Below, piece after piece: positions 50,587-59,217 of a stretch of 64,000 bases of DNA. This DNA is from Mycobacterium paraense (lineage in GTDB: Bacteria > Actinomycetota > Actinomycetes > Mycobacteriales > Mycobacteriaceae). A program made the translations under genes and the position numbers. Position 1 is the first letter of the stretch. The number at the start of each line of letters is the position of its first letter. The stretch spans positions 214,573-278,572 of the forward strand of contig NZ_LQPM01000030.1 of assembly GCF_002101815.1 (NCBI RefSeq), read 5' to 3'. The notes under the pieces are model-generated. The model searched no databases. It was not told the origin of the DNA and saw only the letters and a program-made list of their open reading frames with translations.

Positions 50587-52442
50587 GCCGTCTCGCCGCG
50601 TCGTTCGGCGCCGCGCTGCTGCCCGAGGAGTGCGGCGGCCCGGCGCCGGCCCAGCTCGCCGCGCGCGTCGACCGCTACGTCAAGCGGCTGCCCCCGGTAT
50701 CGCGGACGGCCCTGCGCGCCGGGTTACTGTCGCTGGCCGCGGCGAGCTACCTCACCACCGGCCGCTCGCTGGCGCGGCTCGAACCTGGCGAACGGGAGCG
50801 GGTGCTGCGACGCGTCGCCGCGCTCGGGCCCGACGCCGGCGCGGCCGTCGAGGCCATGAAGGCCATCGTGTTGCTGGCCAACGGCGCCGAATCCTATGCG
50901 CCGGAGCTGCTTTCGCGCGCGCGGGCAGCGGACATGGCGCGCCCGGATGCGCCCCTGACCGTCACGCCCGCCGCCGAGAGCGGCTCGGTCGTCACCGCCG
51001 ACGCGGTCGTCGTGGGGTCCGGCGCCGGCGGGGCGATGGTGGCCCGCACGCTGGCGCGGGCCGGCCTGGACACCGTCGTGATCGAGGAGGGCCGGCGCTG
51101 GACGGTCGGCGAATTCCGCAGCACCCACCCCATCGACCGCTACGCCGGGCTGTACCGCGGCGCGGGGGCCACCGTGGCGCTGGGCCGCCCGTCGGTGGTG
51201 CTGCCCATCGGTCGAGCGGTCGGCGGCACCACCGTGGTGAACTCCGGCACCTGCTACCGGCCTCCGCCCGCCGTGATGCGGCGCTGGCGCGACGATTTCG
51301 GCCTCGCCCTGGCCGATCCGGACCGGCTGAACGAGCGCCTCGACGACGTGGAGCGCACCCTGCGGGTGGCGCCGGTCCCGCTGCAGATCATGGGCCGCAA
51401 CGGGCGGCTGCTGCTGGATGCCGCCGCGACGCTGGGCTGGCGGGCGGCGCCCATCCCGCGCAACGCGCCGGGTTGTCGGGGTTGCTGCCAGTGCGCGATC
51501 GGCTGCCCGCGCAACGCCAAGTTCGGCGTGCACCTCAACGCGTTGCCGCAGGCGTGCGAGGCGGGCGCGCGGATCATCTCGGAGGCCCGCGTCGAGCGGG
51601 TGCTGCACCGGCAAGGGCGCGCTCGCGGGGTGCGCGCCCGCCGGCCGGACGGCACCGCGCTCGACGTCCTCGCCGACACCGTCGTCGTCGCGGCCGGCGC
51701 CACCGAGACGCCGGGGCTGTTGCGGCGCAGCGGTTTTGGCGAGCACCCGCGCCTCGGCCGAAACCTCGCGCTGCACCCGGCGACGATGCTGGCCGGCCGG
51801 TTCGACGAGGACGTGGTTGCTTGGCACGGCGTGCTGCAAAGCGCGGCCGTGCACGAGTTCCACGAGTCCGACGGTGTGCTGATCGAAGCGACCTCCACGC
51901 CGCCGGGGATGGGGTCGATGGTCTTTCCCGGCTACGGCGCCGAGCTGCTCGGCTGGCTCGACGGCGCGCACCGGGTCGCGACGTTCGGCGCCATGGTGGC
52001 CGACCGCGGCGTCGGCTCGGTGTCGTCGGTGCGCGGCGAGACGCTGGTGCGGTACGACATCGCGCGGGCCGACGTCGCCAGGCTGCGGGTCGCGATCGAG
52101 GCCATGGGCCGGCTGCTGTTCGCCGCGGGCGCCGTGGAGGTGCTCACCGGTCTGCCCGGCGCGATGACGGTGACGTCGCTGCCCGCGCTGCGGGATGCGC
52201 TGAGCCGCAGCGACGCGCGCAGCCTGCACCTGGCCGCCTTCCACCCCACCGGCACCGCGGCGGCGGGCGCCGACGAGCAGCTTTGTCCGGTCGACGAAAC
52301 CGGGCGGCTGCGCGGCGCCGACGGCGTGTGGGTGGCCGACGCGTCGATCCTGCCGAGCTGCCCGGAGGTGAACCCGCAGCTGTCGATCATGGCGATGGCG
52401 CTGGGCGTGGCCGACGAGATCGTCGGCGCCCGCGGACATTGA
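50583..52442 (+). CDS. GMC-family FAD oxidoreductase (Rv0492c-like)
   Basis: A 619-residue flavoprotein. After a helical N-terminal extension (1-140) comes the FAD motif AVVVGSGAGGAMVARTLARAG, with IEEGRRW; the Cys-rich loop CRGCCQCAIGC near residue 300 is as in long-chain alcohol oxidases; the C-terminal active-site block HPTGTAAAG...DASILPSC ends the protein. Probably oxidises a long-chain alcohol or sterol-type substrate. The FadR-type regulator next door fits a lipid substrate. ATG overlaps the upstream stop. Confidence 0.9.
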   Translation: MSRLAASFGAALLPEECGGPAPAQLAARVDRYVKRLPPVSRTALRAGLLSLAAASYLTTGRSLARLEPGERERVLRRVAALGPDAGAAVEAMKAIVLLANGAESYAPELLSRARAADMARPDAPLTVTPAAESGSVVTADAVVVGSGAGGAMVARTLARAGLDTVVIEEGRRWTVGEFRSTHPIDRYAGLYRGAGATVALGRPSVVLPIGRAVGGTTVVNSGTCYRPPPAVMRRWRDDFGLALADPDRLNERLDDVERTLRVAPVPLQIMGRNGRLLLDAAATLGWRAAPIPRNAPGCRGCCQCAIGCPRNAKFGVHLNALPQACEAGARIISEARVERVLHRQGRARGVRARRPDGTALDVLADTVVVAAGATETPGLLRRSGFGEHPRLGRNLALHPATMLAGRFDEDVVAWHGVLQSAAVHEFHESDGVLIEATSTPPGMGSMVFPGYGAELLGWLDGAHRVATFGAMVADRGVGSVSSVRGETLVRYDIARADVARLRVAIEAMGRLLFAAGAVEVLTGLPGAMTVTSLPALRDALSRSDARSLHLAAFHPTGTAAAGADEQLCPVDETGRLRGADGVWVADASILPSCPEVNPQLSIMAMALGVADEIVGARGH

Positions 52443-52461
52443 CTGTGAATCCCCGGCGCCC

Positions 52462-52534
52462 AGTGTGCGTCCAGGGCGGCGACACGCCGGTGGGGGCGGC
52501 CGTCAGTGCACACTCGAGGCCCGCAACGCACACT
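52462..52534. repeat. Intergenic inverted repeat upstream of the Nudix gene
   Basis: AGTGTGCGT (52462-52470) pairs perfectly with ACGCACACT (52526-52534); in the loop AGTGCACACT forms another, partly overlapping palindrome. It occupies nearly all of the 98-bp gap between the oxidoreductase and Nudix genes. It resembles the GTGTGCG-type intergenic palindromes that I associate with M. avium-group genomes. Confidence 0.65.
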
Positions 52535-52540
52535 CGATGC

Positions 52541-53014
52541 GTGCCGATCCCCGACTTCATCGTTGAGCTTCGTCGTGCCGTTGGCACCGCGCCGTTATGG
52601 CTGCCCGGCGTCACGGCGGTCACGATCCGCGACCGGGAAGTGTTGCTGGTCAAGCGCGCCGATAACGGCGCCTGGACGGCGGTGACGGGGATCGTCGAGC
52701 CCGGCGAGAATCCGGCGGATTGCGCGGCGCGCGAAGTGCGCGAAGAAACCGGGGTCGACGCGCGGGCCACCCGCCTGGCGTGGGTGCACGTGACCCACCC
52801 GACCGTGCACGCCAACGGCGATCGGGCCCAGTATCTCGATCACGTCTTCCGCATGCAGTGGCTGGCCGGCGAGCCTTTCGCGGCCGACGACGAATGCACG
52901 GAGGCGGCGTGGTTCGGCCTCGACGAGCTGCCGCCGATGACGGAAAACATGCGCCGGCGCATCGCGCTCAGCGCGAGCGACGACGCCCGGACCGTCTTCG
53001 ACGCGAGCGACTAA
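52541..53014 (+). CDS. Nudix hydrolase
   Basis: A 157-residue Nudix protein. The box GIVEPGENPADCAAREVREE continues TGV, fitting GX5EX7REUXEEXGU exactly. It probably hydrolyses a nucleoside diphosphate derivative; substrate unknown. GTG 52541 lacks a ribosome-binding site and follows the palindrome directly. Its stop overlaps the regX3 stop (convergent). I do not remember a Nudix gene at this place in M. tuberculosis. Confidence 0.88.
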   Translation: MPIPDFIVELRRAVGTAPLWLPGVTAVTIRDREVLLVKRADNGAWTAVTGIVEPGENPADCAAREVREETGVDARATRLAWVHVTHPTVHANGDRAQYLDHVFRMQWLAGEPFAADDECTEAAWFGLDELPPMTENMRRRIALSASDDARTVFDASD

Positions 53015-53694
53015 CCCTCGAGCTTGTAGCCCAGCCCCCGCACCGTCACCAGGTGCACCGGGTTGGCCGGGTCCGCCTCGATCTTGGAGCGCAGCCGCTT
53101 GACGTGAACGTCCAGCGTCTTGGTGTCACCGACGTAATCGGCACCCCAGACCCGGTCGATCAGCTGCCCGCGCGTCAGCACCCGCCCACTGTTGCGCATC
53201 AGGTACTCGAGCAGGTCGAATTCCTTGAGCGGCAACGTGATCGTGTCGCCGTTGACCGAGACGACGTGGCGCTCGACGTCCATCCGGACCGGGCCGGACT
53301 CCAGGACGCCGTCGCTGATCTCGGAGTCGTCGTCGCCGCCCCGGCGCAGCACCGCGCGGATGCGGGCGATCAACTCGCGCGCCGAATACGGCTTCGTGAC
53401 ATAGTCATCCGCGCCCAGCTCGAGGCCGACCACCTTGTCGATCTCGCTGTCGCGCGCGGTCACCATGATCACCGGCACGCTGGAGCGGGCGCGCAGCTGC
53501 TTGCACACGTCGGTGCCGGACATGCCCGGCAGCATCAAGTCCAGGAGCACGATGTCCGCGCCGGCGCGATCGAATTCGGCAAGCGCCGCGGGGCCGTCGG
53601 TCATCACCGTGGCCTCAAAGCCCTCCTTGCGCAACAGGAATGCCAGCGGATCGGCCAGCGACTCCTCGTCTTCCACGATCAAGACACTGGTCAT
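53011..53694 (-). CDS. regX3: Response regulator RegX3
   Basis: OmpR-type response regulator (227 residues) of the SenX3-RegX3 phosphate-starvation system. Phospho-acceptor Asp52 in DIVLLDLMLPGMSG, Lys in VTKPYSARELIARI, and a C-terminal winged helix (DSEISDG start, then LKEFDLLEYLMRN and VHVKRLRSKI). It activates pst, phoA and ESX-5 related genes in mycobacteria. ATG overlaps the senX3 TGA (ATGA), so the two are coupled with no spacer. Confidence 0.97.
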   Translation of the reverse strand: MTSVLIVEDEESLADPLAFLLRKEGFEATVMTDGPAALAEFDRAGADIVLLDLMLPGMSGTDVCKQLRARSSVPVIMVTARDSEIDKVVGLELGADDYVTKPYSARELIARIRAVLRRGGDDDSEISDGVLESGPVRMDVERHVVSVNGDTITLPLKEFDLLEYLMRNSGRVLTRGQLIDRVWGADYVGDTKTLDVHVKRLRSKIEADPANPVHLVTVRGLGYKLEG

Positions 53695-54911
53695 CGACTT
53701 AGTTCTTCCTCTCGTTGTGACCTGTTGGGCCGCACCTCACGGCCCAGCGGTTGGTCGGGTTGTTCGTCGTTGTCCTTGTAGGCCGGGATCGACAGCGTGA
53801 ACGTCGACCCGGTGCCCGGCTTGCTCCACACGCCGATGCTGCCGTTGTGGTTGGCCGCAACGTGTTTGACGATGGCCAGGCCCAACCCGCTGCCGCCGGT
53901 GGCCCGCGAACGCGCCTTGTCCCCGCGGAAGAACCGCTCGAAGACGCGCTCCTGGTCTTCCAGGGGGATGCCGATGCCGCGGTCGGTCACGGCGATCTCG
54001 ATGTTGTCGCCGCGGCGGCGGCGGCTGATCGAAACCGGCGATCCCGGAGGGGAATACGCGATCGCGTTGGACACCAGGTTTGCCAGCGCGGTCACCAGCA
54101 GCGTTTCGTCGCCCAGCACTCGCAGGCCGCTGGGGGCGTCGGTGCGGACCTCGATGTCGGCGTTGTCGGCCGCCACCTTGTGCCGCGCGATCGCTTCGGA
54201 CACAACGGTGTCCACCTCGACCTCGGTCACGTTGGGCAACGGGTCGGCGCCCTGCAGCCGGGACAGCTCGATCAGCTCGGCGACCATGTCCCCCAGCCGG
54301 TTGGCCTCGACGAGAACCTTTTCGGCGAACCGGCGCACGGTTTCGGAGTCATCGGCCGACGCCAGCAGCGCCTCGGCCAGCAGGGCCATCGCCCCCACCG
54401 GGGTCTTGAGCTCGTGGCTGACGTTGGCGACGAAGTCGCGGCGGGTCGCCTCCATGCGGGCGTAGTCGGACTGGTCGTGGACGAACACCACCGCGAACCG
54501 GCGGTCCTCCTCGCTCAGCAGCCGCGCCTGGCCGTGCACCGACAGCCCCGACCGGCCGGGTCCGCGCTTGGACGGCCGCAGGTCGAACTCGACGTCGACG
54601 CCGGTGAGCGCCTGCTGGGCGGCCTGCCAGGCCTGGTTGTCGAGCTGGCGGTCGCGGACCAGGCCCAGTTCCTTGGCCCGTTCGTTGAGGTAGACGACAT
54701 CGCGGTGGGAATCCACCACCGCGGCGCCCAGCGGCATCAGCGCGACGATGCGTTGCAGCATCTGCGCGACGGTGATCCCCGTCCATTCGGTGGTGGATTG
54801 CTGGCGGCGTTCGACCGCCCGCGGCGCCAGCCGGGCCCCGACCGCAACCCCTGCGGCCAACGCCAGCACTGACAAGACCCCGGCCAGCAACAGCGCCGAG
54901 AACACAGTCAC
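53691..54911 (-). CDS. senX3: Sensor histidine kinase SenX3
   Basis: Membrane-bound kinase (406 residues) that phosphorylates RegX3 when phosphate is low. One N-terminal membrane segment is clear (LLLAGVLSVLALAAGVAVG), followed by a PAS-like domain (about 55-150), the H-box FVANVSHELKTPVGAMALLA (His166), and ATP-binding N, G1 and G2 boxes (NLVSNAIAYSPPG, ITDRGIG-like VTDRGIGIPLEDQ, GGSGLGLAIVKH). The 149-bp upstream gap holds RegX3-type half sites. Confidence 0.97.
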   Translation of the reverse strand: MTVFSALLLAGVLSVLALAAGVAVGARLAPRAVERRQQSTTEWTGITVAQMLQRIVALMPLGAAVVDSHRDVVYLNERAKELGLVRDRQLDNQAWQAAQQALTGVDVEFDLRPSKRGPGRSGLSVHGQARLLSEEDRRFAVVFVHDQSDYARMEATRRDFVANVSHELKTPVGAMALLAEALLASADDSETVRRFAEKVLVEANRLGDMVAELIELSRLQGADPLPNVTEVEVDTVVSEAIARHKVAADNADIEVRTDAPSGLRVLGDETLLVTALANLVSNAIAYSPPGSPVSISRRRRGDNIEIAVTDRGIGIPLEDQERVFERFFRGDKARSRATGGSGLGLAIVKHVAANHNGSIGVWSKPGTGSTFTLSIPAYKDNDEQPDQPLGREVRPNRSQREEELSR

Positions 54912-54930
54912 AACAAAATCCTACAAATTT

Positions 54931-55025
54931 GGTGAACGCCGCCCTAGCGGAGCGCGGCCAAAATCGGACAAGTCACACCTTACGCAGCAGGTGTTCCGCT
55001 CCCGTTCACTCGATGTTTGGCGAAC
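54931..55025 (-). promoter_or_regulatory. Candidate RegX3 (Pho-box-like) half sites upstream of senX3
   Basis: On the minus strand GTTCACC lies at 54937-54931 and GTTCGCC at 55025-55019; on the plus strand GTTCACT at 55004-55010 faces the latter, giving an imperfect inverted repeat GTTC-N14-GAAC. RegX3 is known to autoregulate senX3 through GTTCACC-type sites. The exact operator cannot be defined here. Confidence 0.4.
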
Positions 55026-55060
55026 GGGCCTTTAAAAGCGGTCTTGGACCTGGACCGGGC

Positions 55061-55810
55061 TCAGGCCCTGCCCTGGCTGGCAACGGCCGCGGCGCCCGCC
55101 GCGGCGGCCTCCGGGTCGAGGTAGGTGCCGCCCGGCAGCACCGGCCGCAGGTCGGCGTCCAGGTCGTAGCGCAGCGGAATGCCGGTCGGGATGTTGAGGC
55201 CGACGACCTCGTCGTCGGACATCCCGTCCAGGTGCTTGACCAGGGCGCGCAGCGAGTTGCCGTGCGCGACGATCAGCACGGTCTTGCCGGCCCGCAGGTC
55301 CGGGACGATGACGTCGGTGAAATACGGCAGGAACCGCACCACCACGTCGGCCAGGCATTCGGTCAGCGGGCCGCCGCCGATGTTGGCGTAGCGGGGATCG
55401 GTGTCCTGGCTGTACTCGCTGCCCCGCTCGATCGGGGGCGGCGGCGTGTCGTAGCTGCGCCGCCAGGCCATGAACTGCTCCTCGCCGTAGCGCTCCTTCG
55501 TTTCGGCCTTGTTGAGGCCCTGCAGGGCGCCGTAGTGGCGTTCGTTGAGCCGCCAGCTGCGCCGCACCGGGATCCACAACCGGTCGGCGGTGTCCAGCGC
55601 CAGGTGCGCGGTGGTGATCGCCCGGCGCAGCAGCGAGGTGTAGAGGACGTCGGGCAGCAGGCCGTGTTCGGTCATCAGCTCGCCGCTGCGCACCGCCTCG
55701 GCCCGTCCCTTTTCGGTCAGCCCCACGTCGACCCAGCCCGTGAACAGGTTGAGGGCATTCCAGTCGCTCTCGCCGTGGCGCAGCAGCACCAGCGTGGCCG
55801 TTTCACCCAT
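55061..55810 (-). CDS. gpm1: 2,3-Bisphosphoglycerate-dependent phosphoglycerate mutase
   Basis: Glycolytic interconversion of 3- and 2-phosphoglycerate. The 249-residue enzyme shows LLRHGESDWNALNLFTGW (phospho-His), TSLLRRAITTA, RRSWRLNERHYGALQGLNK and the second His in LIVAHGNSLRAL. Length equals that of the M. tuberculosis enzyme. It follows the YbjN-like gene by 13 bp and lies upstream of senX3 on the same strand. Confidence 0.97.
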   Translation of the reverse strand: MGETATLVLLRHGESDWNALNLFTGWVDVGLTEKGRAEAVRSGELMTEHGLLPDVLYTSLLRRAITTAHLALDTADRLWIPVRRSWRLNERHYGALQGLNKAETKERYGEEQFMAWRRSYDTPPPPIERGSEYSQDTDPRYANIGGGPLTECLADVVVRFLPYFTDVIVPDLRAGKTVLIVAHGNSLRALVKHLDGMSDDEVVGLNIPTGIPLRYDLDADLRPVLPGGTYLDPEAAAAGAAAVASQGRA

Positions 55811-55823
55811 GCCGGTCAGTCTC

Positions 55824-56342
55824 TCACGCAGGCTCGTCGTCATCGTCGTCGATCAGATGCGCGAACGCCTGCAGGTTCTTCAGCGACTCGCCGCGGGACA
55901 CCCGCCACTCCCACTCTTTCTGAATCGACGACCGAAAGCCCAACTCCAGCAACGTATTAAAGTCGGAATCCACCGCTTCGAGCACCTGCCCGAGCACCCG
56001 GTCGATCTCGTCGGCGTCGACCGACGCCAGCGACATGCGGCCCACGAGGTAGATGTCGCCGACGTTGTCCAGCGTGTAGGCCACCCCGTACAGCCGGCGG
56101 TTGCGCCTGAGCAGGAACCGGTAGACGCCCTCGTGGTTCTCGTCGGGCTTGCGGCACACGAACGCCTCCACCCGCACCGAATGCTCGCCGATGCTCAGGA
56201 TGGTGTTGGTCTTGAGCTTGCGCTCGCCGGGCAGTTCCACCACCAGGCCGGGCAGCCCGCCGTGCGCCCCGGGGAATTCCGAGTAGGTCAGCCCGCTGGC
56301 CTGCAGCGTGTGCTCGATCACGGCCTGCACGGTCGTATTCAC
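55824..56342 (-). CDS. YbjN-domain protein (Rv0487-like)
   Basis: A 172-residue protein of the YbjN/type-III-secretion-chaperone-like fold: FPGAHGGLPGLVVELPGERK, EAFVCRKPDENHEGVYRFLL, DIYLVGRMSLASVDADEIDR, and an acidic end (LIDDDDDEPA). Likely a protein-binding or chaperone-like function; partner unknown. GTG 56342 overlaps the mshA stop (GTGA), so it is made together with the first enzyme of mycothiol synthesis. Confidence 0.88.
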   Translation of the reverse strand: MNTTVQAVIEHTLQASGLTYSEFPGAHGGLPGLVVELPGERKLKTNTILSIGEHSVRVEAFVCRKPDENHEGVYRFLLRRNRRLYGVAYTLDNVGDIYLVGRMSLASVDADEIDRVLGQVLEAVDSDFNTLLELGFRSSIQKEWEWRVSRGESLKNLQAFAHLIDDDDDEPA

Positions 56343-57679
56343 GCGCCCACCCCGCGACGGGTGGTCCAGCGGCGCGGCTTGCGCATCGCGGCCCGGTCCG
56401 ATTTCATGCCGTACCGGCGCTGGCGCAGGGCGGTGAAGTCGCCGATCGCGCGCCGGTAGCTGGCCAGCAGCGCGTCGGTGGTGTTGTCCCACGAGAAGGT
56501 GGCCGCGTGCGCGGCGGCCGCGCGGCTCATCGCGTCGGCCTGCGGCGGGGGTAGGCGCAGCAACCGATCCAGGGCGTCCGCCCAGTCGCCGACGTCGTGC
56601 CCGGACACCAAGCTGCCCGAGACCCCGTCGCGCACCGCCACCGGCAGGCCACCGACCGACGCGGCCACCACGGGGGTGCCGCACGCCTGCGCCTCGACGG
56701 CGACGAGCCCGAACGACTCCGAATAGCTGGGCACCGCAACAAGATTGGCGGCCTGGAACAGGGTGGCCAGGTCCGGGCGGGACTGCGGCGGCAGGAACGT
56801 CACCCGGTCGGCGATGCCGAGTTCGGCTGCCAGCCTTACCAATCCGTCCGGCGAGGCCAGGCCGCTGCCCGACGGGCCGCCGGCCACCACGATGCGCAGC
56901 CCGGGCAGTTTCGCCGCGGCGCGCAGGACGATGTCGGGGGCCTTCAGCGGCTGGATCCGCCCGACGAAGGCCACCAGGTCGCCGTCGAGCGGCAGCCCCA
57001 GCGCGGCCCGGGCCGCCCGGCGATCGCCCGGCGAGAACACGTCCAGGTCCACCCCCGGGTGGACCACATCGATGCGCGCCGGGTCGGCGTGGTGCAGCGA
57101 AATCAGTTGCGTGGCTTCGTCATCGGTGTTGACGATCAGCCGGTCCGCTTCGTCGACGACCTGCTGCTCCCCCACCGTGCGCAGCGGCGGCTCGGGCGCG
57201 TCCCCGTCGGCCAGGGCCGCGTTCTTCACCGCCGCGAGGGTGTGGGCGGTGTGCACCAACGGCACCGCCCAGCGGTCCCGGGCCAGCCAGCCGACCTGCC
57301 CGGACAGCCAGTAGTGGGAGTGCACGATGTCGTAGTGGCCCGGCTCGTGCGACGCCTCGGCGCGCAGCACCGCGGCCGCGAACGCGCACAGCTGCGTGGG
57401 CAGGTCGTATTTGTCCAGACCCTCGAAGGGCCCCGCCACCACGTTGCGGACCAGCACGCCCGGCGCCACGTTGGCCACCGGCGGATCGGCCGACGCGGTG
57501 GCCCGGGTGAAGATCTCCACCTCGATGCCCCGCCGCGCCAGGTGCAACGCGGTTTGCAGCACGTAGACGTTCATGCCTCCGGCGTCGCCCGTTCCCGGCT
57601 GGGCCAACGGCGAGGTGTGCACCGCCAGGACCGCTACCCGGCGCGGGTCGCTGCGCCGGAGAAGGTCGTCGTGCCGCAC
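56339..57679 (-). CDS. mshA: D-inositol-3-phosphate glycosyltransferase
   Basis: First step of mycothiol synthesis: UDP-GlcNAc plus inositol-3-phosphate. The 446-residue GT4 enzyme has SPLAQPGTGDAGGMNVYV (acceptor/donor loop), DIVHSHYWLSGQVGWLA, FVGRIQPLKAPDIVLRA and the EX7E motif SESFGLVAVEAQACG. MshA N-termini vary; GTG 57679 is the only sensible start before the conserved part, though its AAGGAG overlaps the start codon. The ROK regulator gene ends 52 bp upstream. Confidence 0.95.
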   Translation of the reverse strand: MRHDDLLRRSDPRRVAVLAVHTSPLAQPGTGDAGGMNVYVLQTALHLARRGIEVEIFTRATASADPPVANVAPGVLVRNVVAGPFEGLDKYDLPTQLCAFAAAVLRAEASHEPGHYDIVHSHYWLSGQVGWLARDRWAVPLVHTAHTLAAVKNAALADGDAPEPPLRTVGEQQVVDEADRLIVNTDDEATQLISLHHADPARIDVVHPGVDLDVFSPGDRRAARAALGLPLDGDLVAFVGRIQPLKAPDIVLRAAAKLPGLRIVVAGGPSGSGLASPDGLVRLAAELGIADRVTFLPPQSRPDLATLFQAANLVAVPSYSESFGLVAVEAQACGTPVVAASVGGLPVAVRDGVSGSLVSGHDVGDWADALDRLLRLPPPQADAMSRAAAAHAATFSWDNTTDALLASYRRAIGDFTALRQRRYGMKSDRAAMRKPRRWTTRRGVGA

Positions 57680-57731
57680 TCCTTCATCTTTACAGGACCG
57701 GCCGCGGCCCGGACGACGGGCGCTGTTCGCG

Positions 57732-59042
57732 CTAAGCGGACGACTCGTCGGCCGCGACCTCCCGCAGCCGGGACTGCAGCGCCCCGGCGCGACGCATCGC
57801 GCCCAGCGGGTCCGCGTACAGCCCGCCCAGCGACACCGTCCCGGCACCGGCCTCCTGGACCCGGTTGCCGAAGGCGGTGACGCGGATATCGCGCGGGGGC
57901 AGCACCGAGCGCCCGGCGAACGCCTCCTCCACCTGGCCCATCGCCTCGGGGTATTCGGTGAAGGCCTGGCCGCCGACCACCAGCTCGTCGGGGTTGAGCA
58001 TGTCGCGCAGCAAGGCGACCGCCTCGCCGAGCACCCGGGCCCGCTCGGCGAGCAAGTCCTTGGCCGGCTGATTGCCGGCCCGGGCGCCCCGCAGCAGGTC
58101 GGTCATCGCGGTGGTGGCCCCGGCGGTGCGGGTCGCGGCGGCGACGTCGGGCAGGATCTTCAGTCGCCGCGCGGCGGCCAGCACCGCTTCGTCGCTGACG
58201 GTGGACTCCAGCTGGCCGGTGCCGCCGAGCAGCTCGGAGTGGGCGGGCAGCGCCGCGATGGTGCCCGGCCCGCTGGCCGGGCAGTGCACCCGCCCGCCGA
58301 TCACCAGCGCGTAGCCCACGGTCTCGCGGGCGTAGACGTACAGGCTGGTCGGCGAGCTCGGCGCGAACCGGCGCAGGCCGAGCAGCAGCTCGGCGCCGGC
58401 CATCGCGTCGACGTGCGAGGCCACCGACAGCGGCAGGCCCAGCGCGTCGGCCAGCACCGGGCCGACGGGCGCCTGCCGCCAGCCGAGCCGGGGGTGGTCG
58501 ACGAGGCCGGTGGCGCCGTCGACGGTGCCGCCGATCGCCACCCCGACCCACAGCGGGCGGCGCCGGTGCCAGCGCTGCAGGTACCGCGAGGCGCTCTCGG
58601 CCAGCGACGCCAGCGCCGGCCCGGCGGGGGACAGCGGCGTCGGGGTCTCGACGGTGTCCAGCGTGCGGCCGAACAGGTCGGTGGCCACGATGCTGGTGGT
58701 GCGCGCACCGATGTGGATGCCGAGCGTGACGAACGGTTCGTGGTTGATCTCCACCGGCACCCGCGGACGCCCGATGGCGCCGGAAACGGCCAGGTCGGCG
58801 CGTTCCCGCAGCAGGCCCGCGTCCAGCAGCGCGATGACCTGCCGGTTGACCGTGGCGATGCTCAGCGAGGTGACGGCCGCGATGACGTCGCGGCCGACGG
58901 GGCCGCGCAGCCGGACCGCGCGGAAGACGGAGGCCGCCGCCGAATCCGAGATGTGTAGCGCCGGAGGCAGGATCTGGCGGTGCATCCGCGGAAGGCCTTT
59001 GCGGCTGAGGGAATGGTGGCTACGGGTAAGGGTAGTGCGCAT
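57732..59042 (-). CDS. ROK-family transcriptional regulator (Rv0485-like)
   Basis: A 436-residue regulator. N-terminal winged helix (VFRAVRLRGPVGRDVIAAVTS then IATVNRQVIALLDAG) followed by a ROK sugar-kinase-like domain (LGIHIGARTTSIVATDLFG, VGVAIGGTVDGATGLVDHP, VVGGQAF). The zinc-site cysteine cluster of ROK kinases is absent, so it is probably a sensor without kinase activity. The M. tuberculosis counterpart was reported to affect pe13/ppe18 expression. AAAAGGA six bases before ATG 59042 fixes the start. Confidence 0.88.
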   Translation of the reverse strand: MRTTLTRSHHSLSRKGLPRMHRQILPPALHISDSAAASVFRAVRLRGPVGRDVIAAVTSLSIATVNRQVIALLDAGLLRERADLAVSGAIGRPRVPVEINHEPFVTLGIHIGARTTSIVATDLFGRTLDTVETPTPLSPAGPALASLAESASRYLQRWHRRRPLWVGVAIGGTVDGATGLVDHPRLGWRQAPVGPVLADALGLPLSVASHVDAMAGAELLLGLRRFAPSSPTSLYVYARETVGYALVIGGRVHCPASGPGTIAALPAHSELLGGTGQLESTVSDEAVLAAARRLKILPDVAAATRTAGATTAMTDLLRGARAGNQPAKDLLAERARVLGEAVALLRDMLNPDELVVGGQAFTEYPEAMGQVEEAFAGRSVLPPRDIRVTAFGNRVQEAGAGTVSLGGLYADPLGAMRRAGALQSRLREVAADESSA

Positions 59043-59116
59043 GGGTGTCCTTTTGTGCGAGTTCCTGATGGCCGGCTGCGGCCACACCTGAAAGTCAGGA
59101 GCGGCAGAGTGCGCGG

Positions 59117-59161
59117 CAACAACACGCACCCGCCGCGCACAGACACGCGGCGGTGTTGTTG
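59117..59161. promoter_or_regulatory. Strong bulged hairpin in the ROK/SDR divergent region
   Basis: CAACAACAC (59117-59125) pairs with GTGTTGTTG (59153-59161), and inside it CGCCGCG pairs with CGCGGCG, leaving a five-base bulge and a short loop: 16 paired bases in all. It lies 75 bp upstream of the ROK gene and 56 bp upstream of the SDR gene. A DNA operator for the ROK protein or an RNA hairpin in its leader are both possible. Confidence 0.6.
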
Positions 59162-59203
59162 ATCAGGGCGCCAAGGAGCACCCCGAGAACTTAGCACGTT
59201 CAC

Positions 59204-59217
59204 TAGAGTTGTTCCGT
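59204..59217 (+). promoter_or_regulatory. Leaderless-type promoter for the SDR gene
   Basis: TAGAGT (59204-59209, TANNNT) lies eight bases before GTG 59218, and no ribosome-binding site is present. The overlapping GTG two bases earlier is followed at once by TGA, so 59218 is the real start. Confidence 0.45.

Noticed and set aside
59043..59116. Cysteine-containing leader peptide ahead of the ROK/mshA genes
   Set aside because: Translations in all three minus-strand frames show no poly-Cys or conserved leader motif and no ribosome-binding site.
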